64,000 nt of DNA from Megalobrama amblycephala (Eukaryota; Chordata; Actinopteri; Cypriniformes; Xenocyprididae): NCBI RefSeq assembly GCF_018812025.1, contig NC_063058.1:14621797-14685796 (forward strand). The letters run 5' to 3'. Under the pieces are notes generated by a model. The model was not told where the DNA came from, ran no database searches, and was given only the letters and a program-made list of their open reading frames with translations. The position numbers were made by a program, and so were the translations under genes. This document shows, in pieces, positions 10,380-21,942 of the stretch; the first letter of the stretch is position 1; each line of letters starts with the position of its first letter.

Positions 10380-13180
10380 CTTATTACTTTTGTAACAGAT
10401 ACAGAGAAAGACAGCAGGAAAAAACCCAGACTCAATAACCACAACACAAGTGCTTACTTTCAAACACTTTCATTATTTTCTCCATATAACTCAAAAAGAA
10501 ACAAACCCCCAGGAAAAGTAAAGAACTGAATGATAGAGGAAGAGAAAGAGAGAGATAAAAGAACTGGGCATGCTTGGGCATGCTATAGGCGCATAGGGTG
10601 ACGGATACATCCAGGTCAAACGGTACAAGAGCCGGCGGTGCGGGTCAACTGCAGCAACTTCCTGCTTCAAAGACCCTTTGGAATCCCACCATCCCCGTCA
10701 CATACAGCCGTTGTGGTATCAAAGTATCCAGTCAGCGATTCGCAAACTTCTTGGACCAACCCAAGGACTCAAGTCGAGGTGAGCAAATGCACGACTCCAT
10801 ACATTTGGGCCCCCAGCTTGCGTTCCTTTACATCAGCATAGTTGTCATTTGTACATTTGATGTTTAATTTTTCTTTTTTTTTTTTTTCCGGCTGGATAGA
10901 GAAACGGAGAAATATGGGGCAGGAAGGGAGTTGGGCGAGAAATAGGGATAGAGAAAGAGTACACAAACTGTGAATGAATCATTGCCAGGAGGACAGACTC
11001 AAGGGTGAGAGTACAAGCCCATACACACATGCTATAAAAACATCTCAGTCTTTGCGTTCTGTTAGCTGGCTATAAAAAAATAAACAAAACACCTCTCTTT
11101 GATTGTTTGTTTCACTCGTTTTAGTTTCATCTCTGATTTTGGGGCGGAAAGGCCTCTGGATGCCGAGACCAGCACTTGGACCTCGGGTTCATCATTGGCA
11201 TGCCCGATCAGACCTGTTTCACTGTGTATCATGCCGTTGGCCAATAAGGTAAAAGATTTCAACACACTCTTTTGAAAGTTTGTGTTTAATCTCATTTGTA
11301 CGTTTTTGTAGGGTCTGCTTACACCAACAAAACATAAATTTTTTTTACGCGTCAAGTCGTATGAATTCATACAAAATCGCCAATTCGTACAATACTTACG
11401 AATCCGCTTGAGATTGTGTTGAACGTTTTGATGCAAGTCCAAATGAAATCCATGTCCAAAACTGCTATAACACTTTTCTGTACGTTTTTTTTTTTTTTTT
11501 CCCGATAAGGTTATCTATACAAAACTAAACATACATTAGCATGCAACTTTGTTTTTTTTTCTTTTACTTTTAGAAAAACAAGGCAGTCGGCATTTTTCAG
11601 ACGTCTTGCAAATAGCTAAAAAAGTTTTTTTTTTTTTTTTTTTTTTTTTTTCTTTTTGTCAATAAATATTTGTTTTTTTTTGAAAGCAGCAGTTGGGAAA
11701 AAAACGTTAACAGTCTCTTGAATGTCTGGTCGGGAACGCCAGCATCTCGCGCAGCATGGCTTTCAGGTGTGCATGGTGAGGTCGGCAGGTGCTCGCACAT
11801 TCTCGTGATTTCATCAAAGAGAGTTGGAGGGGGGGGGGGGGGTGAGGGAGTTGGCGTCACAAAGAGATTTATAATGATGACCTCACAGAATGTCATGTGC
11901 TAGCCCTCATACAACATTCAAACAATGTTTAAATAACGTATAATGCTGCGGAAAAGATCAAACTGAAGAAAGTGCTTCCAAAGATCAAACCCATGCTACG
12001 TTGTGTTGAATGTACAGTGTATAATCTAACATGCAGGACCTGTTTATGAAAAGATAAATGAGTCAAACTGTGTTATGATTTATTCTGCTGGAAAAAAAAA
12101 TGTTTCATTTGGAGCAAGATTAATGATGAAGCCCTTTCAGATCGTAGAACTTTTGGATCTGGGAATTTTTCCAAATGCATATGGGTCAGATTCGCCCGAG
12201 TGCAAATGTTGCAAATGCAGAAACGCTGGTGGCACTGTGTCTCCGTGATTACCAGTCTTGAACTTTTACTAACCCACTTTGGTGTGGTTGTGCTTGTTTA
12301 GCCGATTTCTTTTCGACATACGCAACATTTTTAGGAAAATTCAAAGGTGTTTAGACATCAAAAAGCCTTAGTTTAGGTCCATTATAATTCAAAAGTGTCT
12401 TTACTTCTCATTTCAGGCCCACCATGACATTCTGGGGTCCACTGGTAGTTGACATACCACACAGAAGGAAAATGGAGGTGTGCAGGAAATGAGAGGAGCG
12501 CTTGGCATGTAATTCTGATGAGTGACGAAAACGAAGACATGGAGAAACATAAGCAATGCTTAGGAGTGGTGCGCGAGGGAGGCGGGTGGTGTTAGACAGG
12601 GGCCGTTTCCCATCACTTTGAACCTGTTTTGACATCATAGCTGTTGTAACGCTGCCATCACCCGAAAAGATGTTGATGGTGGTCGCCCTTCACCCTTACG
12701 CCACCTTGCACACCCTCCCTCACCAAAGCCACCGTTCAAATGAGTCCAACACCCAAATACAAACCAAAACCAAATGAAAACCGAAGAAAGCCACCAGCAT
12801 TGTCAAGAAAAAGGCAAGTAAGAATATGAAATAAAAAAGAGAAACAAATATATCAATTTATATCAGCCTTAATGAGTGAGTGAATACATTGGATAAAACT
12901 AGAAGTTCAAAAGGATGCTTTTAACTATTTCAGATAAAAAAAAAATGAAATTAAGAAATCAAAATGAGCTCTTTGGAGACAGAAAAGCAGACAGAACCGC
13001 TGAGCCCAGTTTTGTGTTGTTGCCTTCCTCAGTCCTCATACTGACGTGCTGTAACTTCAATAGAAGTATATTGGTCGTTTGTTTAAAAAAACGGGCCGGG
13101 ACCAGATCAGTCGTGATGATACTAGTATTGATTTGATAATAGTGTAGCTGGACAAGAGGAATTGATAGGCAATGCAGAGT
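10380..13180 (-). other. jph3: Probable jph3 3' UTR region
   Basis: Sequence directly downstream of the jph3 stop on the - strand. It is largely free of the MITEs that crowd the neighbouring DNA, which fits transcribed or constrained sequence. Two polyadenylation-type hexamers read on the - strand: AATAAA (12079-12084) and ATTAAA (10863-10868). It also holds a 14-G run (11829-11842) and long T runs (about 11626-11650). The true 3' end needs RNA evidence; the left border is a guess. Confidence 0.45.
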
Positions 13181-13261
13181 TTAAATAAAAAAATGGACAA
13201 ACAAAATGGCGACTCCAATGTTGAGCAAAATCACCATGACTACCAGAATTGAGTTGGAGCC
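13181..13261 (-). CDS. jph3: Junctophilin-3 coding exon 5 (transmembrane anchor and stop)
   Basis: Only 81 nt, beginning after CTCAACAG (AG 13262-13263) in phase 0. It encodes GSNSILVVMVILLNIGVAIL followed by FVHFFI and TAA (13181-13183). This is the near-invariant junctophilin C-terminal membrane helix that inserts in the ER. Compared with human the end is FVHFFI rather than FINFFI. Too short for an open-frame search; found by reading the - strand downstream of exon 4. Confidence 0.97.
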   Translation of the reverse strand, partial: GSNSILVVMVILLNIGVAILFVHFFI

Positions 13262-13728
13262 CTGTTGAGTGAGAAAGAGAAAAAGAGAAAGGTCAGTATT
13301 TGTTTAAACAGTGTGGATTTCACTAAGAATGAAGTGTTTATTTGTATGCTGTCTAACTTGATTCACTAAAGAATTATGCAAATCGGGTAACTGTAAACAC
13401 GCTCAAAAATCTGTGCTAAACACAATTTTCTCTGTGTAATTACACAACACGGACCTCAGAGCGATTTCATTGGCTGAAAGAGCCTTTGATGGGTACTCTC
13501 TCTAGTGCCTAATGAGAAATCCTACAAAATAACTTTGATTTATTTAGTCAGAAGTTGAACTATATTATTATGACAATTCATTTCTGAAACAATAGATAGT
13601 ATTGTATTGTAGTATTGAACGCAATAAAGTATCTATTTTTTTGTTTTTGTAGTAGGCAAGCTATTCACAGTGTTCTAGCTTAGCATTCGGCTAGCATTGC
13701 CTACACCCTATGCAAGTCACTTAAGCTC

Positions 13729-14549
13729 TTAAAGGGATAGTTCATCCAAAAATGAAAATGATCCCATGAATTTACTCACCCTCCACCCATCCTAGGTGTA
13801 TATGACCATCTTCTTTCAGACGAACATAATCGGAGATATATTAAAAAATATCCTGGCTCTTCCAAGCTTTATAATGGTAGTGAAGAGGGTGTGAGATTTT
13901 GAAGCCCAAAAAAGTGTATCCATCCATCATAAAAGTAATCCATACGGTTCCAGGGGGTTAATAAAGGCCTTCTGAAGCAAAGCGATGGGTTTTTGTAAGG
14001 AAAAATATCCATATTTAAAACTTTATTAACTATAATAACTAGCTTCCGACCGATGATCATTACGCCTCTAGCAATTCAAACGAATAGGGCTGGGCAATGA
14101 ACTCAAGCTCTTCTTCTCTTATATTGACATCCTCCGACATTTCTCTTTAAAAATTCTCATTTTAGACTTCTAGTTCATGACAGGTGTTTTTTTTTTTTTT
14201 GCTCAATCCTCTACGCTTCATCAATATGTCCTGCGTCAGGTCAGGGGTTTCTCTTTTGTCGTTAATTGATGCGAATAGAAGCTAGATATTATAGTTTATA
14301 AAGTTTTCAGAAGGCCTTTATTAACCTCCTGGAGCCATATGGATTATTTTTATGATGGATGTATGCATTTTTTTGGGCATCAAAATCCCCCCCATTCACT
14401 ACCATTATAAAGCTGGGAAGAGCGAGAATATTATTTAATAAAACTCTGATTGTGTTTGTCTGAAAAAAGATAGTCATATACACCTAGGATGTCTTGAGGG
14501 TGAGTAAATCATGGGATAATTTTCATTTTTGGGTGAACTGTCACTTTAA
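13729..14549. mobile_element. TTAA-flanked long fold-back MITE, 'CCTAGGTGTATATGAC' subfamily
   Basis: TTAA at 13729-13732 and 14546-14549; ends AAGGGATAGTTCATCC and inverse. Arms share TATATGAC, CAAGCTTTATAATGG and GGCCTTCTGAA blocks with the copies at 23348-24157 and 41405-41903. Confidence 0.88.
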
Positions 14550-16442
14550 ACCCCCTCACACAAGTGCTTGTCAATGCAGCTGTCTATTTTTGTTGCTGTA
14601 TCCAGTAGTTTGTTGTCATTTTTCCATCTCATCCTTTTCTTTTTCAACCTTGAAACAACGGGCTGGCACAATGTTGGCACCTTGTGGACATACTAATTAG
14701 TGCAAAAAAAAATCAATGGGTTGGTGCAATCTGAGCTTACAGAGTATGCGCAATTAGAAAAATCAGTCTGCACATGTACTTTACAGTATGCGCGTATTGT
14801 TAATTTTTAAATTTACGTCACTCACACTTTACCCAAACCATCGTGTATGCATTAACAATTGAACTATACTTTAGATTTTACCCTACACATAATCACAGCT
14901 ATGTTGTGGAGTTATGCAGTTGTCAGGTGCACTTTCCTGAGACATTACAGCATTGCGTTACCACTACAGTCTAGGCCCCTAAACAAGCTCTTTAAAATGC
15001 CAAAAGTGCACTTGACTACACTCTTTGTCTGGATATTAGTTGGTTATTGCGCTCTTCTCAATCTTAGTTGGCTGTGGAAGTGCTGCAAATAGTTAGCATT
15101 CGTGCAAATAGTGCTCACTTTTGTGAATACACTGCAATCTATAAACCTAATTTGCATAGAAAGGAAGCCTGTTTGCTCTGATAAAGAATGACATTGACCG
15201 AAATACTCAAGCTGTTGTGTGAATATCGCAGTGAAATTGCGCCAAAAAAATCACATGCTAAAGTTCCGCAACTGTTTAGTGAATTTCCTCTACAGTGTAT
15301 TAAGCAGTCAACATACTAGAGTCCTAGATTCACTACAAAACACATTTGCACACTACAGCTCGTGTTTAAAGAAAGCCGCATGATTATTCCATTCCCCTCG
15401 GCTCACCGGAGAGATACGGTATTATCTCAATGGAAATGAGAGTCGGTACTGCATTGTGCCAGCCCTCGTAAGGACGAACGTATTTGCAAAGAGCTGGGTT
15501 TGTCAAGCGCGCTTTTTAATTGATGGGCTCATGTAAGCGTATCGTGGACAATGTTTACAACCGTTGAGCAGAGGGACACGCGGGCTACACATGCAAGACA
15601 CATGTGAGGCATGAAATTAGGTTGTGACAAGTGAACCGGACACAGTACTGTTAAGACGCCGCCGTGAGCGCTGATTTTGCACAATGAATTAGGACAAGCG
15701 TATCTCACACAGTCACATTTAGTGCATCTTACTGTTGAGCAACCACATTTTGCTTCCCACAGTTGTTTTATTGTGCTGTCAGACAGTTGTGCCCTGTTTA
15801 GGACCTGTTCTTCTTCCTGCTGTGCTAAGCTAATCAGTTGTTTAGATATCTCGGAAACATATAAATGTTGTTAAAAGTGTTGACAGTGTTTGTTCATTCC
15901 TGAATCAGAGCTAGCTATTGTGTGGATGTGTTTCTGTTTCATGTTAACCTGTCTTACACAAGTCTGCTGCATTGCTTGCCTCTCTGCAGCTACAAACATA
16001 AACCCCCTCCTTACTAGAACTCACTCTTGTCATTTGATTGGCCACAACCCGAGCAAGGCATAAGCTGTTCCCTAGCAACAGAGTGTGGGACAGCCAATGC
16101 AGGGCTGCGTTGTGGAAGGAGCCACTTTGCCAATTTGCTGTTACCAAGGTGTTCTTAGTGCAGCAAGCGATCGTAGGGCCACTAGGCATTAGAAGGGGAC
16201 AGTTTGAAGTTTGGATATGTGTGCAGGTTATGTGTCTTTGGCTGTTGTCGGCTTCTATGTTCCCTTGGGACTCCAAACACCTACTCTATGTTTGTGGAGG
16301 TTATTCTTCCTACCCATGCATTCTCAGGCACCGATGCATACTAAAACATTGGTGTGGGTGCAGTTGATTAGAAATGTATTTAATCTGTTTAAAAATGGTT
16401 TATTGGACAATTTATTATAGTTATTATATTATAGACAAAGTA
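14550..16442. other. jph3 intron 4 sequence without recognised element
   Basis: The ends of a possible further repeat (GATTCACTAAA-type words at about 13360 and TTTAGTGAATT/GATTCACTAC at about 15274-15340) are suggestive but not convincing. No exon, RNA gene or clear transposon boundary seen. Confidence 0.35.
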
Positions 16443-16597
16443 TTAAGATTATCTTGTCATTTACTCACCCTCATATTGTTCCAACACCATATGACTTTTT
16501 TTCATCCATGAAATACAAAAAGAGACATTCTGAAGACTGTGCTTGTCACTCTTGTCCCTGCAAATACAATGAATGGATACAAAAACACCATAAAATT

Positions 16598-17468
16598 GGC
16601 ATGTCCAATCCTGCTCCTGGAGGGCCACACTCCTGCAGAGCTTAGGCCCTGTTTACACCTGGTATTAAGATGCGTTTTGGTTGATTGGATCACTAGTTGA
16701 TGAAGGATACACATTCTTGTTCACACCTGGTGTTTTAACCCATCTCCTTTGTCCACTTTCAACCACTTCTGTCCTGATTTCTTCAAGGGGAGGGTCTACA
16801 GATGGGTAAATGTATGGGCCTATTCAGATCTTTCGAGCTAATGGACAAAATAAGCTCGCACAATTTATATACGAACGCGACCAGAGATGACAGAAAAACA
16901 TACGGTGAGCAGCAGCTTTCGTTTCTGCTCTGATAGCTGCAAGACCACGGCAAACACTGTGAGTGTGTGTTAGAAATCAGGAATGGCGAGAGAACATTGT
17001 GCTTGGTACATTTTCCGTCTTCAAACCAAACTTGGGTCTTCAGCCGGCAAAGTTCAAATCTCGTCTGGCTAGCGCACTTCCGATAATGTTTACTTGTATG
17101 CATTAAGTCATTTGGCGGAGATTAGGTGGTCTTTTGTGGCTCTTCGAACATATTCAACCACATGAACGTCTACACTACGAAAGCAATCTGGTCGATTGCG
17201 TTTTCGACTACCTCTGGAAGTGGTTGAAAGTGGACAAGCTCAAAACGTTTTTACACCTCAGTTTACACCTGTATTTCGTGTCATCCACTTGTGATCGGAT
17301 TGACGATATCAGGTGTAAACAGGGCCTTAGGTACAGTTATAATGAAGCACACCTGAACTAATCAATGTCTTCAGGGTTACTAGAAATGTCCAGGCAAGTG
17401 AATTGAGCCAGGTTAGAACTAAACACTACCGGATATTGGCCCTTCAGGAGCAGGATTGGACACCCCTG
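16598..17468. mobile_element. TIR element with TGTCCAATCCTGCTCCTGGA ends, nested
   Basis: Left end GTCCAATCCTGCTCCTGGAG at about 16603 and inverted right end CAGGAGCAGGATTGGACACC at about 17446-17465. The outermost CAGGGGTG is preserved only on the right. It has no coding capacity and is itself split by the 16645-17326 element. Confidence 0.8.
16645..17326. mobile_element. PIF/Harbinger-like MITE with TTA target duplication
   Basis: Ends GGCCCTGTTTACACCTGGTA and the inverse TCAGGTGTAAACAGGGCC. TTA is present directly on both sides (16642-16644 and 17327-17329). A 3-bp TTA/TAA duplication with GG-starting termini is the PIF/Harbinger signature. Innermost of three nested elements. An uncoded relative with similar ends is at 35335-35807. 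Confidence 0.78.
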
Positions 17469-17747
17469 CCATAAAAGTTTCCGTCATCCGTTTCTCATTC
17501 AGAGCTCACAAGGGCCACTTTTACCATACTTTTATGGTGTTTAGCATCCTTTTTAAAGCTTGAAAGCTCCTGTTTACTGTCAAGGCACTTAGTCTTCAAA
17601 AATGTCTACTTTTGTGTTGCACAGAAGAAAGTCATACAGATTAGGACCGACATGAGGGTGAGTAAATGATACCAGAATTTTCAATTTTGGGTGAACTATT
17701 CCTTGAAGTATCTCTCCTTGTGTTCAGTGTAGTGCATCTTCACTTAC

Positions 17748-18712
17748 CGAGTTCACTTTGAGCTGAGACTGATTCTCGTCATCGTGCTCTAGTGCAATAG
17801 GTGGGGATTTCTGTGGGGGTGAGAGTGTGAGGTCCCTACGGAGGGGCCGAGCCTCTAACTTTTCTCCCCCTCGTAGACTGTCCAACTTTTGCACCGAGTC
17901 TGGAGCCGGCCCCTCCCTGGCATCCCTAGGCCCTGAGGCATCCCGGACGTCCCGCTCGCGATTTTTACCCCGTCGCTGTAGTGTATGTGCACGGGACTCT
18001 GAGTGACCATGCCACTCCTCCCCATGCCCATAGGGCTTCTGGGAGTTATGGGAGTCCATTGGCTGTAACGGCCTCATCTCCATTTCGTAATTGCTCAGTT
18101 TTTCCTCGTCCTGCTCTAGGAGACGGGAGTGAGCCAAACTGTCCCCGTGTACCCGCTGAGATGTCCAGGATGCTGAGGGTCCGTCTGGCCTCCTTTCTCG
18201 TGGCGTTTTGTGATTGGAGGAGCTGTGGTCTCGAGGCTTATGATTGGGGGCATGCTTGTGGCCATTGGCCCGTGTCGCCCCAACCCGCACCTCGTCCTGT
18301 ACTGAAGGGGTTGTAGAGCGGCTGCTGCCATGACTACCGCCTCTACTACTGCCCCCACGAGAGGCACGCTTGTCCTCACTCCAGCTGTTAGCCCTCAGGT
18401 ACTCTCCACCTCCACCCGAACCACCACCGCCTCTCCCCTCCATCAGCACCTGGATCTCTTGCGTTCCCCCACGCTCCTCATCCACTGCAGTCTGTCGCAG
18501 GAAGCGGGCATTTTTGGTGCGGTGGGAAGATTTGGTGGTCGGGCTTCGGGGAGGTGTGGAGGGCCGGCTGGTAGTAGGGCTCACGTCTGGGGTTAGGTCC
18601 GGGGGTGTGGAGCCCTTCATATAGAGCTCAGTACTGTCCGCAGTCCCACTGGAGATCACTTCCACATCGTTCTCGCTCGAGTTCTGCTGTTTGGGTCGCT
18701 GGCACTCCACTC
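17748..18712 (-). CDS. jph3: Junctophilin-3 coding exon 4 (divergent region)
   Basis: Reads VECQRPKQQNSSENDVEVIS, then STPPDLTPDVSPTTSRPSTP, VDEERGGTQEIQVLMEGRGG, a GGGGSGGGGEYLR linker, PRERRPDGPSASWTSQRVHG, RLLEQDEEKLSNYEMEMRPL and DLTLSPPQKSPPIALEHDDE. It ends KVNS in phase 0 before GTAAGTG (GT 17746-17747). The RPK, DEERGG, LLEGR-like, EEKLSNY and SPPQKS blocks align with the human JPH3 divergent region; the rest is low-complexity and probably disordered, as is usual for this segment. Two acceptors 3 nt apart (GAG and TAG) compete; I used the TAG, giving Arg at the junction. It is unusually GC-rich for the window. Antisense frames are shadows. Confidence 0.95.
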
Positions 18713-20460
18713 CTACTCGGAGACATAGAGACAAGTCTAAGTTTTAATTTTAAAACATGTAGGCATGTCACACACTTGAAATGTACTGAAAAGGGGGTGT
18801 ATGGGATGGGAACATGTCCTTGCAGAAGCTTCCATCTGTCTTTAGCAAAATAAATAAATAAATCTGTACGTAATTAAATCGTTTTGTACAGACTTGAATC
18901 AAATTCTTATTTGTCTACACATAATTTAAGAATTTAAATGCATTAAGTCTTCTGAAGCTATAGGATAGTCAAAATTGTTGTTATTAGATGAAAATGGGGC
19001 ATTACTTTCTAAAGTTAATCTTTTAAAAAGCGAATAATTTAATAACGTTGTTAAATGTAATGAATATAAATTTTTCATACTGTATATAACAATGTGGAGA
19101 TGCCTACGTTCACCAAATTTAGCATTTAAAATGATTGTTGTGAGATTGTAGTGTTTTTATTTTTATTTTATTCAGACAAAATGGTTCAAATTTCAAAAAA
19201 TACATTTATCAGTTAATGGCTAGCACATGAAAACAACTATCAGCTTATCATATCAGCTAGAGTTTTAAAATTGGTACATCCCTTATGTTTTTTTATGGAC
19301 TTTTTTCAAGTTTTTGTCACTATATAAGCTGTAGATATATGAGAAAGAACTGCAAAGTTACTTTGTTCCAAAGAAAAAAATAACAGCATTTGGTTGGTGG
19401 GTTTTGAGCAACATAAGAGTGAGTAAATCATGACAGAATTTTAATTTTGGGGTTGAATTATTCCTGTATCACACTTGATTGCTTGAAGCACATGGACCGT
19501 TCCTGGTAATACAGTATAACTTCTCAAAGCTTTCCAGAGTCAGCACCATTGCTGCTCTAATCAGCTTGACTAATGAGAACGACGATTTTCAAGTCTGTTT
19601 TTGTTTACAGGCGCATATCCCAATGCGCCTGTAAGTACATAACTTTTAACTTAACCTCATAAAGGCTTGTATTCCAACTGTAAACATCATTTACAAATCT
19701 GTTGCAAGTCATCACATCTCAGCCAAGTTTGTCCTAACATTTCTAAGGTCATCACATGACGTAACTTTATCATTTAGAAATATCAGCCGTTCCGGGAGGT
19801 CGAATACACTGATCCAGCACAGCGTGTGTGCTTATAGCTCTCCTGTAAAGGGGTGTTTTGTGACGGGATGTGATCTGAGAGTGTATAAATTCTGCCAATG
19901 TGTGGGGGTGTGACAGCGACCGAAAGTGTGACTGTATACAGTATGTGTGTTTATGTATGTGGGTGGTGTGAATATGTGTTTGTGGGTATTGTGTGTGTGT
20001 GTGTGCATGCATAAATTTCATTGTGTATGTCGACTAGCTTCGCGTGGGCTTTTCGGAAAGGTCAGTGCTGACCTCCCCTTATCTTCTTATTGCCTCTTCT
20101 ATCACTCATTCCCCCCGCACGGCTCGGTAGGGGCATCGACCCCTACAGCCCTGAACCCATCCGGCACCTACACGTACACACACAGACGCTTTCACCGTCT
20201 CCTCTTGTTCTCCTACTGAGCTATTACTAACATGTACATCTACCTCTTGCTGCTAGCTTTTGCTAGCAAAAAATTATCAGCACTAATCCAGAGAATTGAT
20301 GAATAATGTTTGCAGCTTTCAAATCACGGTGGGAGAGTGTTTTCAAAATTAACTTATTGGCGTATTTTACATTCGTAGCTAACTGAATGTTTAGTCGTAC
20401 TGTCAAACAGTTTGAAGTCCCGGTTATTTTTAGTCTCCAGACTCGGCTGGTTGCACTCAC
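18713..20460 (-). other. jph3: jph3 intron 3
   Basis: 1.7 kb intron between GTGAGT (next to 20461) and the NAGNAG acceptor at 18713-18718. It contains a right-end fragment of the TTAA MITE family at about 19400-19470 (GAGTGAGTAAATCATGACAG ... GGTTGAATTATTCCTG) and TG-rich DNA near 19930-20005. No other exon seen. Confidence 0.85.
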
Positions 20461-20585
20461 TGTTTCCTCTGTGCTGGAAAGAAGGAGAAAACTCTTTGGC
20501 GGTGATCCGGGCCAGCCTGCACTCTTCCTGGGCTTTCTGCGCTGCCGTTGTCGCGGCATCGGCTTTCCCTCTCGCGTGAGCTGTC
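20461..20585 (-). CDS. jph3: Junctophilin-3 coding exon 3 (alpha-helical region)
   Basis: A short 125-nt exon found by translating the - strand between exons 2 and 4. Acceptor CATCCACAG (AG 20586-20587), first base completing Arg397, then TAHARGKADAATTAAQKAQE, ECRLARITAKEF and SPSFQHRGN. It ends with one base (A) before GTGAGT. The AAQKAQEE-R-ARITAKEFSPSFQHR wording is diagnostic of the junctophilin helix that spans the membrane gap. A Cys replaces the usual Ala in QEEC. The overlapping + strand open frame is antisense only. Confidence 0.95.
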
Positions 20586-20666
20586 CTGTGGATGTAGCGG
20601 TCCGGGCCAAGGCGGTTAAGATGTAGAGAGAAAGACTGGGTTAGAAAAGGACAGGGCTGGTTGCAT

Positions 20667-20771
20667 TTAAGGTGAAGTGTGTAATTTGTGAACCACTAGG
20701 GTCACCAAAAGGAATTGAAAAGATGCTTTTAACACTGAAACAATTGCACACTTTACACACTTCAGCTTTAA
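20667..20771. mobile_element. 105-bp TTAA MITE
   Basis: TTAA at both ends (20667-20670, 20768-20771) enclosing inverted GGTGAAGTGTGTAA / TTACACACTTCAGC. Tiny, without coding capacity, about 80 bp upstream (in transcript sense) of jph3 exon 3. Confidence 0.75.
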
Positions 20772-20849
20772 ACTTTAAAATGTTTGACAACTTAAGACAC
20801 ACACACAAACAAACACATCGGTGCATCTATCATTTTTTTTACATTTTTT

Positions 20850-20974
20850 ACCTGGTTTATAAGGACATTTCCTGAGTCCTCATAATTAAAATGGCTTAAA
20901 AAAAAACATACTAAATGTTTTTTTTTAAGCCATTTTAATTATGAGGACTCAGGAAATATCCTTATAAACCAGGT
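20850..20974. repeat. Near-perfect inverted repeat (59-bp arms, 7-bp loop)
   Basis: Arm 20850-20908 starting ACCTGGTTTATAAGGACATT pairs with 20916-20974 with a single mismatch; the loop is TACTAAA. Fold-back DNA of this kind is usually a MITE remnant or a recent palindromic duplication. It sits in jph3 intron 2, 265 bp from exon 3. Confidence 0.95.
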
Positions 20975-21305
20975 TTACATTGTAATGCCAGTGTAATACC
21001 CATGTCATTATACAAATTTTTTATACAAATCTTCATAAATCATATAAACAAGCCCACACACACGTGTATTAATTCATTTTTTTCTTTCTCATTTATTTTA
21101 TAATGTCATTAAAGTCAAAATATATAATAACCACGTTCAAATGTAAATATGACATGCTGTGGTTGCAGAGTATTTTATCAAAACTTTCTCCAGAAACTAT
21201 TTCAGAGAATTTGAGACAAAATTAAATAAGTAGTAAATAAGTAAAAAATATTTTCTGAATATTGTTTGTTTGTTTATTCTACACAATAAAACAGTTTTTT
21301 TGTCT

Positions 21306-21942
21306 TTAAAGGGTTAATTCACCCAAAAATGAGTCGTTTCAAACCTGTAAGACCTTCGTTCATCTTCGGAACACAAATTAAGATATTTTTGATAAAATCC
21401 GATGGCTCAGTGAGGCCTGCATTACCAGCAAGATGATTAACACTTTCAATGCCCAGAAAGCTACTAAAAAGATGTTTAAAACAGTTCATGTGACTACAGT
21501 GGTTCAACCTTAATGTTATGAAGTGACGAGAATACTTTTTGTGCGCCAAAAAACAAAATAACGACTTTATTCAACAATATCTAGTGATGGCCGATTTCAA
21601 AACACTGCTTCATGAAGCTTCGATGCTTTACGAATCTTTTGTTTCGAATCAGTGGTTTGGAGCATGTATCAAACTGCCAAAGTCACGCCCCCCCCAGTGG
21701 TGAACCATTGAAATTTTGAAACACTTATGACGTAACGAAGCCTCGTTTACTGAAATAACGTGACTTTCACACTCCGAACCACTGGTTTGAAACAAAAGAT
21801 TCGTAAAACTGAGCCATCAGATTTTATCAAAATTATCTTAATTTGTGTTCCGAAGATTAACAAAGGACTTATGGGTGTAGAACAACATGAGGGTGAGTAA
21901 TTAATGACAGAAATTTCATTTTTGGGTGAACTAACCCTTTAA
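21306..21942. mobile_element. TTAA-flanked fold-back MITE (same subfamily as 9020-9802)
   Basis: TTAA at 21306-21309 and 21939-21942; ends AAGGGTTAATTCACCC and inverse. The right arm is shorter than the left, so part of it has been deleted. Confidence 0.88.

Larger units (their letters stand above)
16443..17706. mobile_element. Degraded TTAA-family MITE carrying two successively nested elements
   Basis: The left end retains TGTCATTTACTCACCCTCAT and the right end GGTGAGTAAATGATACC followed by TTTTGGGTGAACTATTCCTT, the standard ends of the window's commonest MITE. About 870 bp of other elements interrupt the middle. Terminal TTAA motifs have decayed. Confidence 0.7.
13262..17747 (-). other. 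jph3: jph3 intron 4
   Basis: 4.5 kb intron bounded by GTAAGTG and CTCAACAG. It holds the fold-back MITE at 13729-14549 and the triple-nested block 16443-17706. The remaining part (about 14550-16440) shows no exon; several 60-110 residue open frames there have no family resemblance and no splice context. Confidence 0.9.

Noticed and set aside
18116..18624. Several open frames on the + strand and alternate - frame over jph3 exon 4
   Set aside because: Shadows of a GC-rich coding exon; they share no homology and the jph3 frame is certain.
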